NCBI GenBank assembly: GCA_020161695.1
Contig: JAIUOO010000008.1
Location: 101,015 to 165,014 of the forward strand
From: Pseudomonadota bacterium
GTDB lineage: Bacteria; Pseudomonadota; Alphaproteobacteria; Rhizobiales; Phreatobacteraceae
Direction of reading: 5' to 3'
Length of the DNA stretch: 64,000 nt
Shown: positions 30,030 through 39,367 of the stretch, piece after piece
Layout: every line of letters starts with the position of its first letter
How positions within the stretch are numbered: the stretch's first letter is position 1
Notes under the pieces: model-generated
Seen by the model: only the letters and a program-made list of their open reading frames with translations
Told to the model about the DNA's origin: nothing
Databases searched by the model: none
Position numbers and translations under genes: made by a program

Positions 30030-31313
30030 ATGGCTGATCGCGTTCCGGGCTTCTCGACCCTTGCCGTTCACGCGGGGGCGCAGCCCGACCCGACCACCGG
30101 CGCGCGCGCGACGCCCATCTACCAGACGACCTCCTTCGTGTTCGACGATGTCGACCACGCGGCCTCGCTGTTTGGCCTGCAGGCGTTCGGCAACATCTAC
30201 ACACGCATCGGCAACCCGACCAATGCCGTGCTGGAAGAGCGCGTCGCCGCCCTCGAAGGCGGCACCGCGGCGCTCGGCGTCGCCTCCGGCCATGCAGCGC
30301 AGTTCCTCGTCTTCCATGCCCTGCTGCAGCCGGGCGACGAGTTCGTTGCATCGAAGAAGCTCTATGGCGGCTCGATCAACCAGTTCAATCACTCCTACAA
30401 GAGCTTCGACTGGCGCGTGACCTGGGCCGACCAGGACGACCTTGCCTCGTTCGAGAAGGCGGTGACGCCGAAGACCAAGGCGATCTTCATCGAGAGCATC
30501 GCCAACCCGGCGGGCAACATCACCGACATTGCCGGCATCTCGGCGATCGCCAAGAAGCACGGCATCCCGCTGATCGTCGACAACACCCTGGCGACGCCCT
30601 ACCTGATCAGGCCGTTCGAGCACGGCGCCGACATCGTCGTGCACTCCGCCACCAAGTTCCTCGGCGGCCACGGCAATTCCATCGGCGGCGTCATCGTCGA
30701 CGGCGGCTCGTTCGACTGGGCCAAGTCCGGCCGCTATCCGTTCCTGACCTCGCCGCGCCCGGAATATGGCGGCATCGTCCTCGCCGAGACCTTCGGCAAC
30801 TTCGCCTTCGCCATCGCCGTACGCGTGCTCGGCCTGCGCGATCTCGGGCCGGCGCTGTCGCCGTTCAACGCCTTCCAGATCCTCACCGGCATCGAGACGT
30901 TGCCGCTGCGCATGGAGCGGCATTCGGCCAATGCGCTGAAGGTTGCGGAATTCCTGTCGAAGCACCCGAAGGTCGCCTGGGTCAGCTATCCCGGCCTGCC
31001 GTCCGACAAGGGCCACGCCCTCGCCCGGAAATATGCCCCGAAGGGCGCAGGCGCGGTGTTCACCTTCGGCCTCAAGGGCGGATTCGACGCGGGCGTGAAG
31101 GTGGTCTCGGAGGTGAAGCTGTTCTCGCATCTCGCCAATGTCGGCGACACGCGTTCGCTGATCATCCACCCGGCCTCGACCACCCACCGGCAACTCTCGG
31201 ACGAGCAGAAGACGTTGGCCGGCGCCGGCCCGGAGGTCGTCCGCCTGTCCATCGGCATCGAGGACGCCGCCGACATCATTGCCGATCTGGAAAGCGCGCT
31301 GGCGGCGGCGTGA
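30030..31313 (+). CDS. metY: O-acetylhomoserine aminocarboxypropyltransferase (sulfhydrylase)
   Basis: This PLP enzyme makes homocysteine from O-acetylhomoserine and sulfide. It has 427 aa, the length of the MetY group and longer than most MetB/MetZ. It starts at [20 protein letters not shown], with [10 protein letters not shown], the [20 protein letters not shown] block and the PLP-lysine motif [20 protein letters not shown]. The C-terminus [17 protein letters not shown] is classic. GGAGGA precedes two adjacent ATGs (30027, 30030). The leader RNA before it suggests regulated expression. Confidence 0.94.
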   Translation: MADRVPGFSTLAVHAGAQPDPTTGARATPIYQTTSFVFDDVDHAASLFGLQAFGNIYTRIGNPTNAVLEERVAALEGGTAALGVASGHAAQFLVFHALLQPGDEFVASKKLYGGSINQFNHSYKSFDWRVTWADQDDLASFEKAVTPKTKAIFIESIANPAGNITDIAGISAIAKKHGIPLIVDNTLATPYLIRPFEHGADIVVHSATKFLGGHGNSIGGVIVDGGSFDWAKSGRYPFLTSPRPEYGGIVLAETFGNFAFAIAVRVLGLRDLGPALSPFNAFQILTGIETLPLRMERHSANALKVAEFLSKHPKVAWVSYPGLPSDKGHALARKYAPKGAGAVFTFGLKGGFDAGVKVVSEVKLFSHLANVGDTRSLIIHPASTTHRQLSDEQKTLAGAGPEVVRLSIGIEDAADIIADLESALAAA

Positions 31314-31334
31314 GCGACGGGACGGTCTTCTCCT

Positions 31335-31427
31335 CCGTCATGCCCGGCCTTGTGCCGGGCATCCACGCCTTCCCTAGTCAGGGCGGGATCAAGACGTGGA
31401 TGGCCGGGACAGGCCCGGCCATGACGG
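31335..31427. repeat. Rhizobial palindromic intergenic repeat
   Basis: A long inverted repeat begins ccgtcatgcccggcct and ends ggcccggccatgacgg. Its inner parts tgccgggcatccacg and cgtggatggccggga extend the pairing. This matches the dispersed palindromic elements found in Bradyrhizobium, Methylobacterium and relatives. It lies in the 124-nt gap between the convergent metY and ctaA genes and probably folds in both transcripts. Confidence 0.8.
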
Positions 31428-31437
31428 ACAGCGGGAG

Positions 31438-32523
31438 CTATGCCGGCGCTGCCGTGTGACCGATGACGTGCAGCACCGGTCGTGGTGCCCGCGTCAGGCC
31501 GTGGACATGCGCGAGCGCGTGGCCGAGGACCAGCACCGCAAAGCCCTGATGAACGAGGCCGGCCCAGAGCGGCACGACCAGCACCAGCGTCACGATGCCG
31601 ATCACCGCCTGCGCGGCGATCAGGCCGAACAGCACCACCGCCCCTTTCGCGAAGGCGGTGCCGCGCGCGGCGAGCAGGTGCCACAGCGCCAGAGCCAGCA
31701 GCGCATAGGCGGCGAGGCGGTGGTTGAACTGCACCAGCGCCAGCGAATCCACGAAGGCCTCGGCGACGGTCGGCCGGTCGAACAGCACGTTCGCGGGGGG
31801 GATCCACGCGCCGTCCATCAGCGGCCAGTCGTTGAACCGCATGCCGGCGCGGTTGCCGGCGACCAGCGCGCCGAGCGCGATCTGCAGCGACAGCAGCGCG
31901 AGCACCGCTACGCCGCCCAACCGGACGCGGCCGGGAGCGGGTGCGCGTTCCCGGCCCTGCCCGAGCCCGAGCGCCAGCCAGACCAGCAGGGCGAAGATCA
32001 GGCAGGCGAGCGTCAGGTGGAACATCAGCTTCAGCGGCGCGACCGCCACCATGCCGGGCTGCAGGCCGGAAGCGACCATCAGCCAGCCGACGAGACCCTG
32101 AAGACCCATCAGAAGTCCGATGCCGAAGGTCGCTGCCGCCATCCGGCCGCGCAGCCAGCCCCTGGCGACGAAGAACAGCCACGGCAGCAGCATGGCCGCG
32201 CCGATCAACCGCCCGAGAAAGCGGTGCGCCCATTCCCACCAGAAGATGAACTGGAAATCGCCGAGGCTCATGCCGCGATTGACTGCCTCATATTGCGGGC
32301 TGGCGCGGTACTTGGCGAATTCCTCCAGCCATTGTGCGTGCGACAGCGGTGGCAAGGCGCCCGTCACCGGCTTCCATTCGGTGATCGAGAGCCCAGAATC
32401 CGTCAGCCGGGTCGCGCCGCCCACGACGACGATCGCGAAGACCAGCGCCGCCACGGCGAACAGCCACAACCGCACGATGCGGTCGGACTTCGGGCTCGCG
32501 GAACGCGCTGCAGCGGCCGTCAT
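31438..32523 (-). CDS. ctaA: Heme A synthase (COX15/CtaA)
   Basis: CtaA is an inner-membrane enzyme that oxidises the C8 methyl of heme O to make heme A for cytochrome oxidase. It has 361 aa with about eight transmembrane segments. Four heme-ligand histidines lie in conserved blocks: the EWAHRF region, LKLMFHLTLACLIF, ALVQFNHRLAAY and VHQGFAVLV. Near the N-terminus is VVVGGATRLTDSGLSITEWK. The start ATG 32523 gives the family length. It is divergent from the DUF2842 gene. Confidence 0.95.
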   Translation of the reverse strand: MTAAAARSASPKSDRIVRLWLFAVAALVFAIVVVGGATRLTDSGLSITEWKPVTGALPPLSHAQWLEEFAKYRASPQYEAVNRGMSLGDFQFIFWWEWAHRFLGRLIGAAMLLPWLFFVARGWLRGRMAAATFGIGLLMGLQGLVGWLMVASGLQPGMVAVAPLKLMFHLTLACLIFALLVWLALGLGQGRERAPAPGRVRLGGVAVLALLSLQIALGALVAGNRAGMRFNDWPLMDGAWIPPANVLFDRPTVAEAFVDSLALVQFNHRLAAYALLALALWHLLAARGTAFAKGAVVLFGLIAAQAVIGIVTLVLVVPLWAGLVHQGFAVLVLGHALAHVHGLTRAPRPVLHVIGHTAAPA

Positions 32524-32611
32524 GCGGCAAACCTCCGGCTTGTGATGGGCACCGCCGGAGAGATATAGACCCGGCCGGTGCCGAACAAGGCACGCCGGAC
32601 CGGACCCCTTC

Positions 32612-32833
32612 ATGCGCCAGCGCACCCGCAAGCTTTTCGGCACCGTCCTGCTCGTCGCCTGGGTGGCGTTCTACGCCCTTCTGGTCATGGCGATCATGCA
32701 CAATGCCGTGCGCCGCTTCGGCCCGGTTGGCGAACCGGTCTTCTATGCGCTCGCCGGCATCGCCTGGATTCCGGTGGCCATGCTGGTCATCTGGTGGATG
32801 GCCAAACCGGATCCGGATGACGAGACTGCCTGA
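32612..32833 (+). CDS. DUF2842 small membrane protein
   Basis: The 73-aa protein begins MRQRTRKLFGTVLLVAWVAF and has two transmembrane segments (about 9-29 and 43-63), ending in an acidic tail PDPDDETA. This pattern is the conserved alphaproteobacterial DUF2842 family, which commonly sits beside ctaA. The function is unknown. It is divergent from ctaA and 30 nt upstream of panC. Confidence 0.9.
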   Translation: MRQRTRKLFGTVLLVAWVAFYALLVMAIMHNAVRRFGPVGEPVFYALAGIAWIPVAMLVIWWMAKPDPDDETA

Positions 32834-32863
32834 CCTTCGCAGTCGCAGCATCGGAGTTCCGCC

Positions 32864-33715
32864 TTGACCGACATCGCGCCGGCCATCGCCCGCACCGTCC
32901 CCGACCTTCGCGCCCTCGTCGCTTCGTGGCGAGCCGAGGGCAAGCGCGTCGGCCTCGTTCCGACCATGGGCGCATTGCATGCCGGACACATCTCGCTGGT
33001 CGAGATCGCGCGGCGTCACGCCGACCGGATCATCGTCTCGATCTTCGTCAACCCCACGCAGTTCGCCCCGACCGAGGATTTCTCGAAATATCCCCGCACC
33101 TTCGAGGCGGATCTCGCGAAACTCACCGGGATCGGCACCGACGCGGTCTATGCGCCGACGGTGGAGGTCATGTACCCGCCGGACGCGGCCACGACCGTCA
33201 GCCTGAAGGGGCCCGCGACGGCAGGCCTCGAGGATATCGCGCGGCCGTTCCACTTCGCCGGGGTCGCCACCATCGTCGCCAAGCTATTCACCCAGAGCGC
33301 GCCCGACGTCGCCGTCTTCGGCGAGAAGGATTTCCAGCAGCTCGCCGTGATCCGCCGCATGGCGGCCGATCTCGACCTGCCCGTGGAGGTCATCGGCGCG
33401 CCGACCGTCCGCGAGGCCGACGGGCTCGCCATGTCCTCGCGCAACGTCTACCTCTCGGCCGAAAATCGCGCGAAAGCGCCCGAACTGCACCGCATCATGC
33501 AGGCCGCCTCCTCTGGCATCGTGGCCGGAGAGGCGCCCGAGAGCACCCTCGCCCGCGCCCGCAAGGCAATCGCGGCCGCCGGCTTCACGCCCGACTACCT
33601 GGAACTGCGCGATGCCGCCGATCTCGGCGAGCCGCGCATCGGCAGGCCCCGCAGGCTGCTGGCAGCGGCGACGCTCGGCACGACGAGGCTGCTCGACAAT
33701 ATCGCCGTCGATTGA
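32864..33715 (+). CDS. panC: Pantothenate synthetase
   Basis: PanC joins pantoate and beta-alanine with ATP, giving pantothenate for CoA synthesis. It has 283 aa. The nucleotidyltransferase HxGH motif is in PTMGALHAGHISLVEIA, then FVNPTQFAPTEDFSKYPRTF, the FGEKDFQQLAVIRRM block and the KMSKS-like segment GLAMSSRNVYLS. The start codon is TTG at 32864, with CGGAG upstream; no ATG occurs at a suitable place. panB is not in the window. Confidence 0.96.
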   Translation: MTDIAPAIARTVPDLRALVASWRAEGKRVGLVPTMGALHAGHISLVEIARRHADRIIVSIFVNPTQFAPTEDFSKYPRTFEADLAKLTGIGTDAVYAPTVEVMYPPDAATTVSLKGPATAGLEDIARPFHFAGVATIVAKLFTQSAPDVAVFGEKDFQQLAVIRRMAADLDLPVEVIGAPTVREADGLAMSSRNVYLSAENRAKAPELHRIMQAASSGIVAGEAPESTLARARKAIAAAGFTPDYLELRDAADLGEPRIGRPRRLLAAATLGTTRLLDNIAVD

Positions 33716-33730
33716 CGACGGCGAAGCCCG

Positions 33731-34660
33731 TCAGCGAACGACGATCGCCTGATCGAGCCGCTTCCGGCACTCGGTCAGCTCGTAGATCGCCGCCTGAAGC
33801 CTGCGGACGTCCTCGGCACTGAGCCGGCGCTGAGCCGGCGGGGCGGGAGCAGATTCGGCCGCCCGCGACGGCATCCGCAGCTCGTCGTGCGGCGGTGTCA
33901 TTTCCGCCATCCGGCGGGGCATTTCAGGGGCGGCCACCGGACGGACCGGAGCGCGGAAATCAGCGGCTTCGCCGGCAATTCTCGTCTCGCTGCCGGCCTC
34001 CTCGCCAGCATGCGACGGGCGGGCATCCTGCGCCGCAACCTCGCGATGCGTCGGTGCTTCCAGCACCGGCTCGCGCCGGAACGCCGCGAAGGGCCGCTCG
34101 CCGTAATTGTCGCCGCCGAGCGACCGGCCCGCAGGCTCCGCGCCAAGCACCAGCGGCGACGATGGCCGGACCGTATCGGCCCGCTCGCCGCGGAACAGTC
34201 CCTTGAGGCCGGGGCGAAGCCCGCCCTGTGCCGGTGCCGCAGGCTCGTCGGCCTCAATCTCGGCATCCGCCGCTTCGTCTGGTCCGATCTCGTCCTCGGC
34301 CAGCCCATCGCGGGCCGCAGCACCGGGGCTGGCCATGTCCGAGCCGATGATCTCCGGCCCCTTCGGCTTCGGCAGGCTCCCCGCGCCCTCCCCGCGCCCG
34401 AGCGCCTGGATGGCCTTGACCCCGCTCTCCTTGATGATCCGCTGGACGCCGCGGATCGTGTAGCCCTCGCCATAGAGCAGATGGCGGATGCCTTTCAGGA
34501 GGTCGATGTCCTCGGGACGGTAATAGCGCCGGCCGCCGCCGCGCTTCAGCGGCCTGATCTGGGCAAACCGCGTCTCCCAGAAGCGCAGGACGTGCTGGGG
34601 CAGATCGAGGTCGTCGGCGACCTCGCTGATCGTGCGATATGCGTCCGGGGCCTTGTCCAC
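33731..34660 (-). CDS. MerR-family transcriptional regulator with long C-terminal region
   Basis: The 309-aa protein has an N-terminal MerR winged helix-turn-helix: [20 protein letters not shown], then [20 protein letters not shown] and [15 protein letters not shown]. The remaining 200 residues are low-complexity, rich in Ala, Pro, Glu and Arg, and a final short helix may form a coiled coil ([20 protein letters not shown]). Alphaproteobacterial members lie beside ihfA, as here. The ligand and targets are unknown. I chose GTG 34660; a TTG three bases upstream is possible. Confidence 0.9.
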   Translation of the reverse strand: MDKAPDAYRTISEVADDLDLPQHVLRFWETRFAQIRPLKRGGGRRYYRPEDIDLLKGIRHLLYGEGYTIRGVQRIIKESGVKAIQALGRGEGAGSLPKPKGPEIIGSDMASPGAAARDGLAEDEIGPDEAADAEIEADEPAAPAQGGLRPGLKGLFRGERADTVRPSSPLVLGAEPAGRSLGGDNYGERPFAAFRREPVLEAPTHREVAAQDARPSHAGEEAGSETRIAGEAADFRAPVRPVAAPEMPRRMAEMTPPHDELRMPSRAAESAPAPPAQRRLSAEDVRRLQAAIYELTECRKRLDQAIVVR

Positions 34661-34800
34661 CAATCAATCCGGTTTGTCGCGAGAAGGCCCGAAGGTCCTA
34701 GCCGTATCGGGCGGCGGAACGGTGGCGGATTCGTGTCGGAGCGGCAATCGCAAACGTCGCGCCGGGGGCGCAAAATACGGACGGCGCCGGACGGACGGAA

Positions 34801-35115
34801 TCAGTCCTTCAGGCCCTCGCCGCTCTGGCCGTTGATCTGGGCCTTCAGAATGTTCGAGGGCTTGAACACCATGACGCGACGCGGCGCGATGGGCACTTCC
34901 TGGCCAGTCTTCGGATTGCGCCCGATGCGTTCGCCCTTCGAGCGGACGATGAACGAACCGAACGAGGACAGCTTCACCGTCTCGCCATCGGCGAGGCAGT
35001 CGGTGATCTCCTTCAGGACGAGTTCGACGAGCTGCGCCGACTCGGTCCGCGACAGCCCGACCTTCTGATAGACGGCCTCGCAAAGATCAGCGCGCGTGAC
35101 GGTCTTGCCCGCCAT
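34801..35115 (-). CDS. ihfA: Integration host factor subunit alpha
   Basis: IhfA forms a heterodimer with IhfB and bends DNA at specific sites. It has 104 aa. The HU/IHF fold is clear: [40 protein letters not shown] with the arm [20 protein letters not shown], and the C-terminus. The ATG at 35115 follows a GGGGGG-rich Shine-Dalgarno and matches the family start; a start 7 codons upstream is less likely. It sits between fabH and the MerR gene. Confidence 0.96.
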   Translation of the reverse strand: MAGKTVTRADLCEAVYQKVGLSRTESAQLVELVLKEITDCLADGETVKLSSFGSFIVRSKGERIGRNPKTGQEVPIAPRRVMVFKPSNILKAQINGQSGEGLKD

Positions 35116-35237
35116 ATCGACCCCCCCAGGACCCATGCCTCAATAGCGGCCGCATCGCCGCCATCCGCCTTATCACTCTGATTTCATTATCACTATGAGC
35201 TAGGCACGCGACGGTCAACCCGTCCGCACCGGCATCG

Positions 35238-36212
35238 TCACCAACGGATCAGTGCCGATCCCCAGGTGAAGCCGCCGCCCATGGCCTCCAGCATGACGAG
35301 ATCGCCCTGCTTGATCCGGCCGTCCTTCACCGCAACGTCCAGCGCCAGCGGGATCGAGGCCGCAGAGGTATTGCCGTGGCGATCGACGGTGATGACCACC
35401 TTCTCCGGCGCGATCTTCAGCTTCTCGGCCGAGGCGTCGATGATCCGCTTGTTCGCCTGGTGCGGCACGAACCAGTCGAGATCCTCGGAGGTCGTGCCGG
35501 TCGCGGCATAGGCGTCGTTCATCACGTCGGTGATCATGCCGACCGCATGTTTGAAGACCTCGCGGCCCTCCATGCGCAGATGCCCGACCGTTCCCGTCAG
35601 CGACGGGCCGCCATCGACATAGAGTTTCGGGGTGTGCCGTCCGTCCGAACGCAGATGCGTGGTCAGCACGCCCCTGCCCGCGGTGCCGTCCGGCTGGTCC
35701 TGCGCCTCGAGCACGATGGCGCCGGCGCCGTCGCCGAACAGCACGCAGGTCGTGCGGTCGGACCAGTCGAGAATGCGCGAGAAGGTCTCGGCGCCGATGA
35801 CCAGAGCCCGCTTGTGGCTGCCCGAGCGCAGGAACTTGTCCGCCGTCGACACGCCGAAGACGAAGCCCGAGCACACCGCCTGGAGATCGAAGGCGACGCC
35901 GTGGCGGATGCCCAGCCGATCCTGGATCGCGGTGGCCGAGGCCGGAAAAGTGCGGTCCGGCGTCGATGTCGCCAGCACGATCAGGTCGATGTCCTGTGCG
36001 TCGAGCCCGGCATGGGCGAGCGCCGCCTGCGCGGCCTTCAGCCCGAGCTCGGCTGTGGTCTCGCCCTCCGCCGCGATGTGCCGCTGGCGGATGCCCGAGC
36101 GCTGGACGATCCAGTCGTCGGATGTGTCGACCATGGTCGACAGTTCGGCATTTGTCAGGACACGGGCGGGCAGATGGCTGCCCACGCCGCGCACCACGGA
36201 ACGGCGTGTCAC
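35238..36212 (-). CDS. fabH: 3-oxoacyl-ACP synthase III (FabH)
   Basis: FabH starts fatty-acid synthesis by condensing acetyl-CoA with malonyl-ACP. It has 324 aa. The catalytic triad is visible: C114 in [14 protein letters not shown]251 in VPHQANKRI and N281 in [12 protein letters not shown]. The C-terminus [16 protein letters not shown] is classical. The GTG start at 36212 overlaps the plsX stop as GTGA, showing translational coupling. Confidence 0.97.
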   Translation of the reverse strand: MTRRSVVRGVGSHLPARVLTNAELSTMVDTSDDWIVQRSGIRQRHIAAEGETTAELGLKAAQAALAHAGLDAQDIDLIVLATSTPDRTFPASATAIQDRLGIRHGVAFDLQAVCSGFVFGVSTADKFLRSGSHKRALVIGAETFSRILDWSDRTTCVLFGDGAGAIVLEAQDQPDGTAGRGVLTTHLRSDGRHTPKLYVDGGPSLTGTVGHLRMEGREVFKHAVGMITDVMNDAYAATGTTSEDLDWFVPHQANKRIIDASAEKLKIAPEKVVITVDRHGNTSAASIPLALDVAVKDGRIKQGDLVMLEAMGGGFTWGSALIRW

Positions 36213-37273
36213 GATGCGGCCTCGAGGGGAACGGCCGGAACTGCCGGCCGGGATGCATGATAGGCGTCGAGCATGGACCGGATCTTCGACTGAAGGTCGT
36301 AGCGCGCCATGTCGTAGGCGACATCGACCGCGCTGGCGAAGCCGAGCGGGTCGGTGCCGCCATGGCTCTTGATCACGACGCCGTTGAGGCCAAGGAACAC
36401 CGCGCCATTGCTCTTGCGCGGGTCCATCTTCTCTCGAAGCGTCGAAAAGGCGTTGCGGGCGAGCAGGTAGCCTAGGCGCGAGCGCCAGGTGCGGGCCATG
36501 GCCGCGCGCAGATATTCGCCGATCTGCTTGGCGGTGCCCTCGCCGGTCTTCAGCGCGATGTTGCCGGTGAAGCCCTCGGTGACGATCACGTCGGTCGCGC
36601 CCTTGCCGATATCGTCGCCTTCGACGAACCCGCGATAGTCGAGGCCCGGAATGGGCGTGTCGCGCAGCATCTGACCGGCTTCGCGGATGAATTCGAGGCC
36701 CTTGACCTCTTCCACGCCGATATTGAGCAGGCCGACCGTCGGCGTTTCGAGATCGAAGACGACGCGCGCCATGGCCGCGCCCATCACCGCCATGTCGACC
36801 AGCGCCCGCGCATCGGCGCCGATGGAGGCGCCCATGTCGAGCACGATGGATTCGCCGCGGAGCGTCGGCCAGAGCGCGGCGAGCGCCGGGCGCTCGATGC
36901 CCTCCATGGTCTTCAGGTTGAAGGCGGCCATGGCCATCAGCGCGCCGGTATTGCCGGCTGAAACGGCGGCGGCGGCCCGGCCGAACTTCACCTCGTCCAT
37001 CGCCTTCCACATCGACGAGACCCGCCGGCCGTAGCGCAGGGCCTTGGACGGCTTGTCGTCCATGCGGATGGCGATGTCGGTATGAACGATCTCGGAATGC
37101 GCCTTGACCCGCGGATTGGCGGCCAGGAGCGGCGTGATCTGGCGCTCGTCGCCAACCAGCACGAACTCGATGTCGCGATGCCTCGAGAGAGCAATTTCGG
37201 CGCCGGGCACGACGACGGACGGGCCGAAATCGCCCCCCATCACATCGAGCGCCAGTCTGACCTTCTCCGACAT
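36209..37273 (-). CDS. plsX: Phosphate acyltransferase PlsX
   Basis: PlsX makes acyl-phosphate from acyl-ACP, the acyl donor for PlsY in phospholipid synthesis. It has 354 aa from ATG 37273 ([18 protein letters not shown], the family N-terminus). An upstream ATG at 37306 would add 11 residues without a good ribosome-binding site. Conserved blocks are [45 protein letters not shown] and [22 protein letters not shown]. fabH overlaps its stop by 4 bp. Confidence 0.96.
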   Translation of the reverse strand: MSEKVRLALDVMGGDFGPSVVVPGAEIALSRHRDIEFVLVGDERQITPLLAANPRVKAHSEIVHTDIAIRMDDKPSKALRYGRRVSSMWKAMDEVKFGRAAAAVSAGNTGALMAMAAFNLKTMEGIERPALAALWPTLRGESIVLDMGASIGADARALVDMAVMGAAMARVVFDLETPTVGLLNIGVEEVKGLEFIREAGQMLRDTPIPGLDYRGFVEGDDIGKGATDVIVTEGFTGNIALKTGEGTAKQIGEYLRAAMARTWRSRLGYLLARNAFSTLREKMDPRKSNGAVFLGLNGVVIKSHGGTDPLGFASAVDVAYDMARYDLQSKIRSMLDAYHASRPAVPAVPLEAAS

Positions 37274-37410
37274 CGTCACGTCCGTTCGCGCGGCGCTCTG
37301 CGCCATTCAAGACCGCGCGGCAGCGACCGACGCAGGGAGCCGGGACAATAGCGGCTGCCCGCGCCTGCACAAGAGGCGGGCAGGCCGGATCGGTTCATTC
37401 GCCGCGTCAT

Positions 37411-37959
37411 TCAGCCGCCGCGCTTCAGTTTGGCAAGGCCTGCAAAGGCCGAGCCTTCGCCAGCGCCTTCCGGCGCCTCGAAGGCGACGCCCGGCTTGCG
37501 CGGGTAGGGATCGACGCCGAGCGCGAGGAATTCCGCCGCGATGGCCGCCGCGTCGATGACGCCTCCGACCAGCGGGTCGTCGGCGGCGACCGAGGCGTCG
37601 ATCGCCATGCCCTCGTCCTCGTCATGGACGAGATGCGGCTTCAGCGTCGCCTCGGGGCGGAAAGTCGCCTCGACTTCCTCGTCGATCTCGTTCTCGACGG
37701 GATCGAGGGTGACGACGCAGATCTGCCCGACCGTCGCGCGCACCCTGCCCTCAACGGCCAGACCATCGCCGCGATAGGGCTTCACGTGCAGATCGACGTC
37801 GAGCTCCGACATCGATTCGACGCCGACGGCGGCGGCGAAGGCCGCCAGCTCCGCCGCGGCCAGCCCGCGCTTGCGGACATGGACGCCGCCGGCGGGAACA
37901 TCGGCGAGGCGCACCGGCCAGCGTGGCAGACCGTCCCCGGATGGCGTTTTACCGGTCAT
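37411..37959 (-). CDS. DUF177 (YceD-like) protein
   Basis: The 182-aa protein has the alphaproteobacterial DUF177 pattern with PVRLADVPAGGVHVRK, a central VGQICVVTLDPVENEIDEEV and a C-terminal PYPRKPGVAFEAPEG. In other bacteria this protein is coded directly before rpmF and plsX and is linked to 23S rRNA or L32 processing. Here rpmF is absent from the 137-nt gap and plsX follows directly. It overlaps the upstream gene by 4 bp. Confidence 0.9.
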   Translation of the reverse strand: MTGKTPSGDGLPRWPVRLADVPAGGVHVRKRGLAAAELAAFAAAVGVESMSELDVDLHVKPYRGDGLAVEGRVRATVGQICVVTLDPVENEIDEEVEATFRPEATLKPHLVHDEDEGMAIDASVAADDPLVGGVIDAAAIAAEFLALGVDPYPRKPGVAFEAPEGAGEGSAFAGLAKLKRGG

Positions 37960-38510
37960 GACAGCGGTCCTTTCGGCTGAGGCCCTTTCGGCACCGGTGG
38001 GAAGGTGATCGACCCGCCCGCCAACGTGGCATAGGGGATCGCGGCTATATCAGCCGCCGCAGCCCTCACATAGGAAGCGAGCGCGGTCGTGTCAGCGGTC
38101 GCGTCGGCGCGAACATTGCGCGCCAGCGCCTCCTCCAGCGCCTGCCCCTCGCCGCTCGCGAGCGCCTCGTCATAGGCCTTGGTGCGCCCGTAGAAGGCCT
38201 GGCTCATCTGACGGATCTTCTTCGGCACCTTGGTGTCCGCGACGCCCAGTTCGCGCAGCGCGCGGTCGAAATCAGCGAACAGCAGGTCGAACAGCACCTG
38301 CCCCAGCTCCCGGCGTTCCTCGCTTTCCTGCTTCAGGCGGTGAAGCACCAGAAAGACGTGCAGAACGACCATCTCGAACCGCCCGTCGACCGTATCGGGA
38401 ACGCCATGGTCGCGGAAGAAGGCAGGCTCGCGCGCCTGCGCCACGATGGCGCCGTAAAGCCTCTCGATGGTCGCGTCGCGCGCGCTTCGCCTGAACAGGC
38501 CCAGAATCAT
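37956..38510 (-). CDS. Ubiquinol-cytochrome c chaperone family protein (CBP3-like)
   Basis: The 184-aa helical protein begins MILGLFRRSARDATIERLYG, with PDTVDGRFEMVVLHVFLVLH and ALRELGVADTKVPKKIRQMS. This is the CBP3 domain that helps cytochrome bc1 assembly in mitochondria and alphaproteobacteria. Its stop overlaps the DUF177 start as ATGA, so the two are cotranslated. It is divergent from bamE. Confidence 0.9.
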   Translation of the reverse strand: MILGLFRRSARDATIERLYGAIVAQAREPAFFRDHGVPDTVDGRFEMVVLHVFLVLHRLKQESEERRELGQVLFDLLFADFDRALRELGVADTKVPKKIRQMSQAFYGRTKAYDEALASGEGQALEEALARNVRADATADTTALASYVRAAAADIAAIPYATLAGGSITFPPVPKGPQPKGPLS

Positions 38511-38632
38511 CGGTTTTGGTGCCTTCGGGTTGAAATGGCCGCAGCCGGGGGTTAAGTCATCGCGCCGCCGCGTTCAAGCGTGGCGCGCCGCGCCAGGGGC
38601 GCGATCAGGTTGGGTCCAGAGGTTTCGACAAG

Positions 38633-39169
38633 ATGAAGCGCGTGCCGTCCAGTCCCGCCGAGGCCGCAATTTCCGTGGGTTCGCGCCGTATCGCCGCGGC
38701 GCGGCTCGCGCTGATCGCCGGCGCCGCGGTCACGCTCGCAGCCTGCTCGTCCGGCCCGAGCATCTCCTCGCTGACCCCCTCCCTGCCGCAGCAGGAGCGC
38801 ATGGGCTTCGGCGAAACCTTCAACCGCGGCTACGTCCCCTCCGAGGAAGCGCTGGCCCAGGTCAAGGAAGGCAACAGCCAGGATCAGGTGATGATCGCGC
38901 TCGGCACGCCGACGACGATCTCCACGATCAACGGCGACGTTTTCTATTACATCTCCGAGCGCCAGACCCGCACCTTCCAGTTCCAGGCGCCGCGCACGGT
39001 CGAGCGCAACGTGCTCGCCATCTATTTCAACCGCGAGCGCAAGGTCGAGCGCATGGCCAATTACGGCCTTCAGGACGGCAAGGTCTTCGACTTCATATCG
39101 CGCTCGACGGTCACCGGCGGCGAGGAAGCGAACCTGCTGCGCCAGATCATCCAGGGTCCGCGCACCTGA
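38633..39169 (+). CDS. bamE: Outer-membrane assembly lipoprotein BamE (SmpA/OmlA)
   Basis: BamE is a lipoprotein of the BAM complex that inserts beta-barrels into the outer membrane. It has 178 aa. The lipobox LAAC places the lipidated cysteine at residue 38, followed by a serine-rich linker. The SmpA core is FNRGYVPSEEALAQVKEGNS, QDQVMIALGTPTTISTING and DVFYYISERQTRTFQF. It is divergent from the CBP3-like gene and has its own terminator at 39208. Confidence 0.93.
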   Translation: MKRVPSSPAEAAISVGSRRIAAARLALIAGAAVTLAACSSGPSISSLTPSLPQQERMGFGETFNRGYVPSEEALAQVKEGNSQDQVMIALGTPTTISTINGDVFYYISERQTRTFQFQAPRTVERNVLAIYFNRERKVERMANYGLQDGKVFDFISRSTVTGGEEANLLRQIIQGPRT

Positions 39170-39207
39170 TAGCTGCGCGGCGCAGGGCCTTCCGGTCCGC
39201 ATGAGAC

Positions 39208-39232
39208 AAGCCCCGCTCCGGCGGGGCTTTTT
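39208..39232 (+). terminator. Rho-independent terminator of bamE
   Basis: The perfect 9-bp stem aagccccgc / gcggggctt has loop TCCG followed by TTT, 38 nt after the stop. Confidence 0.9.
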
Positions 39233-39317
39233 CGTATTCCGGCGCGGCAACCTGCGGCTCGCGAGCCGAGCTTCGCGGACCGCGACGTCCGCCCGCCCCC
39301 GACGCCCCGAAAGCAAA

Positions 39318-39345
39318 AGCCCCGCGGGATCGCTCCCGCGGGGCT
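39318..39345 (-). terminator. Rho-independent terminator of hppA
   Basis: The perfect 12-bp stem agccccgcggga / tcccgcggggct has a 4-nt loop and a TTTT tail on the minus strand, 23 nt after the hppA stop. Confidence 0.9.
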
Positions 39346-39367
39346 CGTTGCATGACGTGAGCCGAAC

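Noticed and set aside
35238..37370. 710-aa continuous frame covering fabH and running upstream through plsX
   Set aside because: The upstream part is an Arg-rich shadow of plsX. The real fabH starts at GTG 36212, overlapping the plsX stop.
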